Source of the DNA: Neurospora intermedia
Lineage: Eukaryota; Ascomycota; Sordariomycetes; Sordariales; Sordariaceae
Direction of reading: 5' to 3'
NCBI GenBank assembly: GCA_037102815.1
Contig: BTPP01000008.1
Span: 2,418,001-2,482,000 of the forward strand
Length of the DNA stretch: 64,000 bases
Part shown: piece by piece, positions 10,871 to 19,988 of the stretch
How positions within the stretch are numbered: position 1 is the stretch's first letter
Layout of the letters: each line of letters opens with the position of its first letter
Notes under the pieces: generated by a model
Told to the model about the DNA's origin: nothing
What the model saw: only the letters and a program-made list of their open reading frames with translations
Databases searched by the model: none
Made by a program: the position numbers and the translations under genes

Positions 10871-11382
10871 ATGCTATCCGAACGAGACTTTCAAATCTCC
10901 CCCATTGTGCAGGAGAGCATGATGCACAACACCAAGGTTCGTCCCCTCCCTTCTTCTCCTCCCCTTCCCTTCTTCTCCTCCCCTTCCCTTCTTCTCCCCT
11001 CCCCCATCCCAACTTAGTCTCCCACCCAACTAACAAAAACGTAATCCAGGCCCTCCAAAACCTCCAATCCCTCACCGCCTCCCTCTTCGGCATCTCCGCC
11101 GGTATCCTCGGTCTCGAATCCTACTCCGGCTTCCTCTTCTACATCTTTTTTTCGCTGCTCACCTCTTTTCTCATCTACCTCGTCCGCGTCGTCGCCGCTC
11201 CTAATTCGTCACCAAAGGGGTACAAAGACAATAAAGGCACGGGCAACGGGCTGGGGAGCGGAGTAGGCGGCGTCAAGAAATATTTCCGGAGTGGGTTTGA
11301 GTTTTGGGCGGGGGGCATCATGAATGGGTTTGCGGGGTTCGTGTTGACTTGGACGTTGTTTTATGGGTTGGTTAGGGCTTAG
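10871..11382 (+). CDS. emc6: ER membrane protein complex subunit 6 (EMC6)
   Basis: Small core subunit of the ER membrane complex, the insertase that places tail-anchored and multipass proteins into the ER membrane. Exons 10871-10936 and 11050-11382 give 132 residues. The N-terminus MLSERDFQISPIVQESMMHNTK is joined to ALQNLQSLTASLFGISAGIL, the typical EMC6 opening. Three hydrophobic segments follow: LFGISAGILGLESYSGF, FYIFFSLLTSFLIYLVRVV and GIMNGFAGFVLTWTLFYGL. A Gly/Lys-rich cytosolic loop of about 30 residues separates the second and third. The intron contains three near-perfect copies of a 19-nt pyrimidine unit. Length and topology fit the family; identification is good. Confidence 0.9.
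10945..11015 (+). repeat. Pyrimidine-rich 19-nt tandem repeat in the EMC6 intron
   Basis: The unit CCTTCTTCTCCTCCCCTTC is repeated about three times inside the EMC6 intron, ahead of the AACTAAC branch site. It is a polypyrimidine minisatellite and probably of variable copy number between strains. Confidence 0.7.
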
Positions 11383-11995
11383 TTTCGTTAGGCCAAGTGG
11401 GAGGGGAAAAGGGAGGAAGGGGGGGAAGGGGAGAAGGGAAGAGGAGGGTGGAGGAGTGGGAGAGAAGGGTGGAGGAGTGGGAGGTGGGATAGGGTCATGT
11501 GTGGAAAGACTTGAGAGACAGGGGAAAGAGGAGGAATGAAAGACAGCCTTTGTTTGAGGACGACACAGGAAACTGCTACGTGTTTGACGACGTGGAATGC
11601 CGAAGCACGATAGGCAGAGGAATAACGAATTTGATGTTTTGGATAGCAGACACGGGTTCGGCGTTGAGACCTGATCATGAAACTGGAAGCACGTATTGCT
11701 ACGAAACATCACGGCATTGGTTCATACATCATCCAGCCGGGATAACACCCATTAGAGCCGTTGTTCACAGAACAAAATACAATTCATCAATGCTAACAAA
11801 AACACTATGCTACCTAAAAGTCATCTAACCAACAACAGCCTTCGACAATATCAACAACATCACGAACAACAAACAGAATTACGCTATGACCAAAGCAAGA
11901 ACAAACAAGTCATATCCAAAGGAACAAATGAACAAAAAAAGACTCGCTGCCACACATACTCATGGTCAAAAACAAACCATAGGAAACAAGATAGA
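11383..11995. other. Convergent 3' region of EMC6 and the GTPBP1-like gene
   Basis: About 600 bp with a purine-rich, GGGAGG-type tract at 11398-11500. Open frames on both strands here are compositionally biased and lack motifs; no gene is called. Confidence 0.5.
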
Positions 11996-14824
11996 TCACT
12001 CAACAATCTCAACAACCCTTCCCACAAACCCCTCCAACCGCGACGACCGATCCCGACTTCCATTATCACCCAATATCAAAATCCTCGAGCCTAGCTCAAT
12101 CCACTCACGGTTCGAAAGGAGTTCCAGTTGGACTTCACATCCCTTCTTTCTTGTCTCCTCGCCACTTGGGTCTAAGCCTAAGCCATCACCATTGCCGGCG
12201 TGCAAAGGATTCTCAGGGGTATAGGCATCTTCACCCTCTCCAAAAGCAAACACGTCCCCACCACTCCCCTCATCCTGACCCGTAGACTCGGGAGAAAGAG
12301 AGGGACTGGGAGTGAGCCTCGTGACCTTCACCACCCTTGCAGACGCCCTAACACTGGCCACATAGACGTTGACCAGACTTCCCACCGTCAGCGCTCCAGC
12401 CACACCCTCGTCCTCCATATTGCCATCACCATTGGAGGAACCGTGGTTATCGTCCTCAAACACCGCCGTGACCCCACTGGCGGCCTGCAAGGTGGTAGAC
12501 GACATGTGTTTCCCAGGAACAGCGAGGACCATCCCCTTTCTTATCCTTGCTGCCCTCTTACCCCCTGTGCCATTCCCATTGCCATTCCCATTACCACTAG
12601 CATCTGCAGTGTTTGGGTCACGGGGATCAAACACCATCCCTATACTACCCACCTGCCCGGCCGCCAGTGTTTGCACGGGAAGCTGGAGATTGCGGATAGA
12701 CACAACCTTGGCGGTGTGCCACTCCCCTTTTGCAGAGGAAGCAGATGCAGACGGGTTGGACTTGGCTGATGAGTTTAGGCGGTTAAGTTCAGCTGATGAC
12801 GGGTTTGCTTCGATTTCAGATAGGGCAGGGCGGAGGTGATTTTCACTGCCCGTGGCTATGGCTCCTACTGCGCCTAGAGAAGGAGTAGCCGGGCTGGGCG
12901 TGTCGCTGGAGTCGTCAGACGAGGAAGTCGAAGGGAAGGGACCGACGACTACCGTGTCTCCTATCGATAGGCTGCCGAAGCGGAGATAGCCTGCTACCAC
13001 GGTGCCGAGGTCTGTTTCCTCGTCTGAGTCGCCTGTTGCTAGCGATGAGGATGCAGCGAGATTGTACTGGTCTTCGATGTGGAAGAGTGAGGCAGGCTGC
13101 TCGGGGTTCAGAGCTGGGCCGGTGAAGTCGTGGGCGGTCGGAGTGGGAGGCAAAGGCAAGCCCTGAAGTAAGGCATGCAGCATGCCTAAACCACGCCCAT
13201 CGACGGCGGAGGTGAGGACTATCGGGACGACTGATAGGAAGTCACCGTTGGAAGCAAGTTGGCCGGTGACCTTAGCGACGGCTGCTTCCTCGGTTGGCGA
13301 GACATGAGTTAGATCGGAAGGATTGGTAGCGTCGGGTTTGAGAATAACTGGAGCTCTGCCGGCTCGCTTGATGCCAGTGAGAACTTTGTTGAGCGTCGAC
13401 ACGATGGACGGCTTGGATGCGAGGTCGAGCTTGGTGATAATTATCGCAAGGGGTAGTTTGAGTCTCAAGCATAGCTCGAGATGGGCGGAGGCTAGGTCGA
13501 TGCTACTGTTTCCACCTGTTGGAGTGGTCCCCGGAGCCGGGGCGTCAACAGAAGAGGAAGCATCGCTGCCATCGGCTGCTATGCAGAGCAGTGTCCAATG
13601 TGGCGCCCAACCGACGGTACCGCGAAGGATGGTCCTACGATATCTTGGAGCTCCAGCCGAGTCTACCAGGTAGACTAATCGACCGTCCCTGGTGAAATCG
13701 TGAACGTCGATCCAAGATTCAACTCCGCTGTGAGCATCGTTGATGATTTCGTCTTCGCGGTAACCGACCAGTGCTTGAGCCACGGAAGAAGTGACACCCG
13801 AAGCTACTTCATGAGGATGCTTCAGCAAAATGAGCCGGCTTTTTCCACGGCCATTATCCAGTGAGCCTTGAGACAAGATGCCCAGAAGCGTAGACTTCCC
13901 AGAAGTAGTCGGCCCCGTAAGCGTAACGCGCAACTGGTTCGCGGTCAACGGACCCTGTTTCATGGTCGGCAAAGCCGAAGACACAGCGCTGCTAGCTCGA
14001 GTAGTCAAATCTGGCATGATCAGAGCTTCAGCCACCCATAGCTTGTCCTTGCGTCGAGACTCCCGAGGTTCTCCGAATAACGAATCCCCAGGTTCATCCG
14101 AAGACTCGATCCATTCGCACTCGCCCACAATCACCATCCTCAGCACATTCATGTTGCACCCCAAGCTCGCCGCCATGACCCTCAGGTTTGCCAAACTTTC
14201 ATCCAGCTCATCTCTCGTCAGCCCGACAAGTGTGCCGTCATCTGCCACTCCAATCTCATACAGCGCACCTCTCGATGCCTCCAGTCCCGGTAACAGCTTT
14301 CCTAGCTTCACCTTCCCATCCCGCTCCAGCTCATCCGGGGCCGGCAGTTTCGGAATCACCAGATCAACAGCCGCGGAGCTGGCATGGTAAGGACAAGATT
14401 GCTGGAGTCTCCAGAGCAACTGGGTAGTCAAGTGCTCGAAACGGTCCTGTCTCGTTGTGGTTGCGCCTGGGCCACCTCCGACAGAGACGGGAGTTCCGCG
14501 TAGTGACTTGGACGTAGGATCATAAGGCAGTGGTTTGCTTTGGGTTGAGCCGCAGATCTTGGCTGTTGAGGTGCTGCTGTGCTCGTACTTGCGACGAGGG
14601 CGAAGGAGAAGGTGAAGCTTGTATTCAGTTGGACCTTCTTGGGGCTCGGCTTCTAGACGGGTGATGCCATTGTAGTCGGAGAGCAGACCGGTTTGGATGA
14701 CACCGAGAGTAGTAGGGGTTGAGGAGCGGGCCTCCGGAGTGGAGCGCCGGCTGGGCCCTTCGGAGGATTTGAGCCATGGAGAGGAGACTCGCGGGGGGTT
14801 GGGATCGAAGGTGAAGACGGACAT
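11996..14824 (-). CDS. GTPBP1/GTPBP2-type translational GTPase
   Basis: Related to EF-Tu/eEF1A. Animal GTPBP1 and GTPBP2 act in mRNA turnover and ribosome quality control, but the fungal members are little studied. A single exon encodes 942 residues. The N-terminal 150 are Ser/Pro-rich; a conserved region (LWRLQQSCPYHASSAAVDLV, YEIGVADDGTLVGL) then leads into the GTPase. G1 is GPTTSGKST near residue 305, switch/G2 region HEVASGVTSSVAQALVGY, G3 DSAGAPRY near 384, G4 TKLD near 463. The EF-Tu-like beta-barrel domains follow (GYLRFGSLSIGDTVVVGPF, VSIRNLQLPVQTLAAGQVG) with low-complexity Ser/Asn/Gly inserts. The catalytic His that follows the G3 Gly in EF-Tu-like proteins (PGH) is Ala here. Start chosen as the only ATG before the conserved part. 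Family call is good; cellular role is unknown. Confidence 0.85.
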   Translation of the reverse strand: MSVFTFDPNPPRVSSPWLKSSEGPSRRSTPEARSSTPTTLGVIQTGLLSDYNGITRLEAEPQEGPTEYKLHLLLRPRRKYEHSSTSTAKICGSTQSKPLPYDPTSKSLRGTPVSVGGGPGATTTRQDRFEHLTTQLLWRLQQSCPYHASSAAVDLVIPKLPAPDELERDGKVKLGKLLPGLEASRGALYEIGVADDGTLVGLTRDELDESLANLRVMAASLGCNMNVLRMVIVGECEWIESSDEPGDSLFGEPRESRRKDKLWVAEALIMPDLTTRASSAVSSALPTMKQGPLTANQLRVTLTGPTTSGKSTLLGILSQGSLDNGRGKSRLILLKHPHEVASGVTSSVAQALVGYREDEIINDAHSGVESWIDVHDFTRDGRLVYLVDSAGAPRYRRTILRGTVGWAPHWTLLCIAADGSDASSSVDAPAPGTTPTGGNSSIDLASAHLELCLRLKLPLAIIITKLDLASKPSIVSTLNKVLTGIKRAGRAPVILKPDATNPSDLTHVSPTEEAAVAKVTGQLASNGDFLSVVPIVLTSAVDGRGLGMLHALLQGLPLPPTPTAHDFTGPALNPEQPASLFHIEDQYNLAASSSLATGDSDEETDLGTVVAGYLRFGSLSIGDTVVVGPFPSTSSSDDSSDTPSPATPSLGAVGAIATGSENHLRPALSEIEANPSSAELNRLNSSAKSNPSASASSAKGEWHTAKVVSIRNLQLPVQTLAAGQVGSIGMVFDPRDPNTADASGNGNGNGNGTGGKRAARIRKGMVLAVPGKHMSSTTLQAASGVTAVFEDDNHGSSNGDGNMEDEGVAGALTVGSLVNVYVASVRASARVVKVTRLTPSPSLSPESTGQDEGSGGDVFAFGEGEDAYTPENPLHAGNGDGLGLDPSGEETRKKGCEVQLELLSNREWIELGSRILILGDNGSRDRSSRLEGFVGRVVEIVE

Positions 14825-16364
14825 TTTGATTTGGAATTGTTCGCTGGTGGTGTGACTGATAGGGGTTTGGTAACACGTTTGGAGTTTGGATCACAAACTC
14901 TGGTTGATATGTGATGTAGAGCAAGACGGTTTAACAAGCAATAACAAATATCAGCGAGTCTTGTGGTGGTGATATCGGGGATGATGAACTAGTATTGCAC
15001 GATAGAGGGATGTGTTATAGGAGGATAGTGTGTATATTCGGGTAATCATTTTGGATGCTGTAGAGCAAGTTGCTCGGTGTCTGGTGATGTTGGTTACGAA
15101 GAGAGTAGTGGGTGGTTAGGTGAGGTCCGTGGAGAGGGTCCTAACTGGGTGCTTGTGGCAAGACCACTGGTCTGCTTAATGGGAGATGGAGAACATTGTG
15201 GTGACGGGTTCCGTTGTTGACTTTTCTTTGAGATACAATATGGAGAATGCAGGAGGGGGTTTTCTCAAGTCAAAAGTGAGGTTAAAGAAGGAAATCAAAA
15301 GGTAAAAGGTGTTTGGTCGGTGAGTGACGCATCAATGTTGCCTTCCTCTTTCGTCCAGTGCTAGATGCTTAGGGCGGTCTGTGCATTGTCCGGAATAATG
15401 GCATGTATCTGAAAGTTTAGAATACTGTCCCCAGGGCTGTCAATCAAACCAGTTTTTTCCATTGTAGAGGGTAAAGGGATGAAAGATAGTGTCATTTGAC
15501 GACTTTCGGTCCCAAGTAACAATCTGACGACATTGTAAGTATCTGACTCCAGAAAGACGCAAGCAGTTGCCTGCTTATTCGCTAGCCATTGTCGGTATCT
15601 CGTATTGTTTGTACATACAGCTGGTTACATACGGGGTCAATACCTTGGCACAGTTCTGCAACGTGGGGTTGCAAACAACACCGAACCACGATTGAAGCAG
15701 AAAAACCGGCGGCGAGTCGAGAAACTCCTGGAATTGTACTATCAGCTTTTTGCATCAGACTTGGTACATATTAAGAGTGCCTGGTGCTTGAGTTGTGCAG
15801 AGTGCGCAGCCAAGTCCCGCCCTGAGAACGAATGTTTCATGTTGCAGTGTAAGGTAATTCTCAGCTCCTTCCTCACCATCGCCGTATCGGCTCCTGCCGC
15901 TCCTTCCAAACAGAGCACTAACACCACGGCAATTAAGGCCACTGCCATGGCAGTTATCCGGTACTTGCGCAACTACCACCCAACCGTCATTTCTCTGCAG
16001 CCAAATGCCGATTAGCTTGTTGCTCCTTAACAGCAGCTGCCACAATCCCACGAAGGGAGGGCAGTTACCGTACGGTCTGCACTCTACCATACACTCCAGG
16101 CAAGCTCGGCAGGCTTCGATGCCGTCTCTTTGTTCGGACTTTCCAAAACCAGTCTCAGCAGGAATTCACTTCATTGATCAAGGAACGAGGGGCGAAGGCG
16201 AAAGACCATACCGACGGGGAGCATTTCCTGCCAAAAGAAAACCATCTGGCAACTCTATTTGAATGTTGCCCGTTGGTCTCCCACAGTCTCATCTCAGCCA
16301 TCCATCACCGAACTAGGTGCGACAACAGCGACCACTAGCAGTTCGATACCCATCATCCATCAAC
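14825..16364. other. Intergenic promoter region of the GTPBP1-like gene
   Basis: About 1.5 kb upstream of the minus-strand GTPase and ahead of a weak plus-strand gene. The longest open frame (136 codons at 15605) has no motif and no good start context. No RNA gene or repeat was seen. Confidence 0.45.
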
Positions 16365-17089
16365 ATGGGTCACAAAATGTCGAAACCCCTTCGGCAAGAA
16401 GCCGATATCTCGGAAAAGCCCAAGCCGGCCCAGAGATACAGCACTTGGGGATCCACGACCACTTGGAGAACCAACACTTGGGCCAACCGTGATGGCGACA
16501 CCGACCTCGAAGCTCAGATGCAATCGGAGAAGACGGAGAACAAGAAGAAGACCAAGAAGAAATCGATATGGCGGAAGTTGGCGTGTGGGATCAAGGTAAG
16601 CATTTTATCGAATACAGACCTCTAGCATCCAAATCCCCAGCACTAGCACAGTCCAGCCCTAGCCTGCGACATGTTCAAGCCCGCTTTCCCCTGGATCGCC
16701 CTTCTCCACTGCCCTTTCCTGTGCATTTCAGCGTCTCCCCCACCACTCAGGAGCCAGGAACCAGCGGAAAAGGAGGCCCCATGGACACCATCCACGTTTC
16801 GACTTCCGTTCGACTGGACCCTTGGAGGAAACATCAGACAATACCTCTGGACTGGTCTGGACATGGGGGTGACGATGAATGCCGGCACGTCCACCGCCAA
16901 GAGAGCCAGGAATGGTCAACACAGCCTCAATACCAACCAGCTGGAGCCCACGGACAGTCTCGCAAAAAGAGAACCAAAAAGCGCGGAATCTTAGCCTGGG
17001 CAAGACGCGGACACAGCGGAAGCAGGCCATCCGTCGGTGTTAGTGGTCAACATGTTTCACGCCGCCATTGGCGTAACAGAGACACCTGA
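16365..17089 (+). CDS. Hypothetical basic protein, two exons (weak)
   Basis: I do not recognise this gene. A model with exons 16365-16595 and 16751-17089 gives 189 residues: it opens MGHKMSKPLRQEADISEKPK, is followed by a Trp/Thr-rich stretch, then a Lys/Glu-rich segment ending KKKSIWRKLACGIK. A canonical AAG|GTAAGC donor and a CACTCAG acceptor join it in frame to a second part with GPMDTIHVSTSVRL and basic clusters SRKKRTKKRGILAWARRG. No signal peptide or membrane segment is visible. Its 3' end lies about 500 bp before sec-9, so part of it could instead be the long sec-9 leader. Support is the good donor, frame continuity across the intron and non-repetitive composition; no family evidence exists. 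Confidence 0.35.
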
Positions 17090-17188
17090 AAATGGCTGCT
17101 TACAGGCCAAACACAAGGAAGACCCGCAAGATCCGTCCACACTTTCCCTCCCACTCGGTGGCCAATGCAGGCATCTCCAGATCGCCCC

Positions 17189-17214
17189 CTGCTGCTGCTG
17201 CTGCTGCTGCTGCT
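17189..17214 (+). repeat. (CTG)n microsatellite upstream of sec-9
   Basis: Eight to nine uninterrupted GCT/CTG triplets lie about 390 bp before the sec-9 start codon, probably in its promoter or leader. Simple repeats of this kind vary between strains. Confidence 0.85.
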
Positions 17215-17604
17215 TCCTGCAACTTGGTGTCTACACATGAGCATGGGACCTCCTTGCCAACATGGTTACAACGCTTGTATTACGGGCCTTCCCCAATCAT
17301 TTACAGCACTCCATCGGCCGTCGGAGGAAGCACAGAAACCTGGAACGCTCTCCAGACACCAGTCAAGACATTCGGAAGTGTTCTCCAAGCGGGAACTACT
17401 TGTATCCCCCTGTTCCCCTCATACTCATGGATTATTCTCCCTAAAAACAAACCCTCCATCCATTTTACTCCTTTTCTCCTTCCTCTCGTTCCAGTTCCAC
17501 CGCATCTTGTCAATCACAACACATCAGTTTCCATCTCCTTGACATACCCATTGTTCCGATAACTTTAAGTGTACTGAGTATTGTAATTATCACAGTTTCC
17601 CAAA

Positions 17605-18950
17605 ATGGGCTGGTCATTCGGACGAAAGAAGAACAAGGAGGCCGCTGCCCCCGAGAACCCCTATGCCCAGCAACCATCGGTCGATCCGTATGCCAACCAG
17701 TACGCGAGCCCTGCTCAGTCTCAATCTACTCTATCCAGCGCCGCTAGCAGTGGTCCGTCCCCGTACCAGAACCAACAAGCTCCTCCTCCTTACTCCGCCG
17801 GAGGTCCGGTTCAGCAGCCGCCTGCCGCGGGAAGATACACGAACGACAGATTCGGCACCACGGATAAATATGGTGATAACCGATACGATACCCCTTCTAG
17901 CAGCCACCAGAACCCTTATGCGCCCTCAGCCAACTCCAACTACAACTCGGGCGTTTCTGCTCAACCGTCTCTCTACAAGCAGCAGTACCCCGTCACATAT
18001 GGCGACAACAAGCAGCCCGGGCAGATTCCTCCTGATGGACCTTCAGATGTTCCTTATCAGCCCACACCCCAAGAGATCTATGGCAACAAGTTTGGTGTGC
18101 CGGAGGAGGAACTCACCGAGGAACAGAAGCAGGATTTGGAGGTGGACAAGTCCAAAAATGAAATCTTGCGGACTCACCAGGATGGTTTGGCGAGTTTGCA
18201 GAGGACCAAGCAGACCCTTGACCACATCATGGCTTCTGCCGCAAATGCGGTGGAGATGACGGCGAGGCAAGGAGACTCACTCGATAGAGTCGAGCTGAAC
18301 TCCATCGCGGCCGGTATGTAATCATCAAGCTCGCTGCTCAAGAGCCTCACATGGTGCTAACACTTAGCTACAGCCCAAAAGGCGGAGAAAGCCGGTGACG
18401 CTACGAAGTATCTTGGCAAGTTGAACGACCGCCCCTTCTTTGTCCCGGCTGTCAGCAGAAAGGGCCTCCGGGAGATGGACGAGAAGAGAATCATGGATGA
18501 GAGCATGGAGAAGATGGAGCGTCAAAAGGCTCGGGCAGCACAGTACCAGGGCAAGCAGGCAGTACAAGGAATTATGCCTGGACAGAAGAGAGGCCTCCTT
18601 GGTGCAAAGGGATCTAAGAAGTATGATGACTATGAGGTTGACGATGAGGCTCGCTCAAAGTTCACCTTCGAGGATGATGATGGACAACAAGAGGAGGTAT
18701 TGAAGCAACAATTCGCGATTGAGAGGGAGCTTGCGGCCCAAATGGGCACGCTCCATCAGGTTACCGTTGGTCTTGGAGAGGTCTTGGAGAGACAGAACAA
18801 TCAAATCGGGCGTATCACGGAGAACGTGAGTGTTTTTCTTCCTACCTCCAAATGTTTTTGAAAGCAACTTGCTAACAACTCATACAGCACGACCGAACCG
18901 ACGACAAGCTTGTTAGAACCAGGGTTAAGCTGGATGCTATGCTTCGCTAA
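17605..18950 (+). CDS. sec-9: SEC-9, SNAP-25-like plasma-membrane t-SNARE; allorecognition partner of PLP-1
   Basis: Qbc SNARE that pairs with a syntaxin and a synaptobrevin to fuse exocytic vesicles at the plasma membrane; essential in yeast and Neurospora. Exons 17605-18313, 18368-18825 and 18888-18950 give 409 residues. The first 170 residues are Gln/Pro/Tyr/Ser-rich and disordered. The Qb helix follows (about 180-245, with RQGDSLDRVE carrying the central-layer Gln), then a linker, then the Qc helix (about 335-409, LERQNNQIGRITEN, HDRTDDKLVRTRVKLDAML). There are no cysteines, so it lacks the palmitoylated linker of SNAP-25, as yeast Sec9 does. In N. crassa, SEC-9 variants are sensed by PLP-1 from unlike haplotypes, causing germling-regulated death. 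plp-1 lies convergently 1 kb downstream here, matching that linked pair. Identification is very strong. Confidence 0.96.
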
Positions 18951-19988
18951 GCTTAGTGTACATATCGCACAAGGAGGGTTTGGATTTCCGACATAGGGAC
19001 AAAGGGGTTGGGGCGTTTCGGATGAAGGTTGTTAGATTTGTACTTTGACTTCTGTAATGATGGTTTCGGTAGTGCAAGTATAGGTATCTACGGCCCACCT
19101 GTCTGGCTCAACACATCTTAACCGTCTAGGTAGCAGTAATATGTCTTTGGCTGGAACACTACGTAGATTTATGTACATGCTTCACGAAACTTGCACTTGG
19201 CAGCACTGTGTTGACCTTCAGCAACGCACGTGGAAAAGATGGCGTGCTACTCCTTGTAGTGCTCAAAGCCAGTTGATAAGTACATGCGTGTAATGCTTGT
19301 ATGTTTCTGAGTTTGTTGTTTGACTTCCTACGTAATTGCACAAACGATAGCCTGAAAGACGAAAGATTCACCAGAATATTTGCTCGGCTATGTCAAGGAG
19401 ATATGATAGCTCCAGAACCTTTGACCGGCTATATGAAGTACCTTGAGCGAATAAATTTCAGCTAGCCTTCCATTGCACTACAGCAACTCAGTATAAGCTC
19501 CAGGCTCAAAGTTGGGTGGGCCAGGTAATGTCAATGAACACAGATTACTTGGGTTACAAGAGATGGAAGCTAAACTAACTGGAGGAACCAGATATGTACT
19601 TGACTTGCTAGAGTTTGATAGCTTCCTTTGATCTTTCATCCCATGTGCCACATACATTCTCTTACCACATGTGAGAACCTTGCCTTCCATCTCAAGTGTA
19701 GACTAGGCTCTTCCTCGTTTTCTCATCTTTTTTTTGTTCATTCACTACGACGAAGTATTTGCGTATCCTATATACACGTGCGTGATATTACTCTACCTCA
19801 AAGCATTAATCCCCAGTGGCAGCTGCCACTGCCCTTCGGCATCTCATTTAGCAAACTCTTTTTGTCGATGAGGTTCGATCTTCTTTTCCGGGTTCAAAGA
19901 ATGTGGTACTAGGCCGACGTGCTTCCAATTCGTTACAAGGCATATCAACTGTTGTAAAGCTTCTAGACACACGATTAGGTCTTAACAA
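18951..19988. other. Convergent 3' region between sec-9 and plp-1
   Basis: About 1 kb between the stops of sec-9 and plp-1. Short frames only (up to 94 codons), no motifs. It should hold both poly(A) regions. Tight linkage of the pair across this segment is what keeps compatible allele combinations together. Confidence 0.5.
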
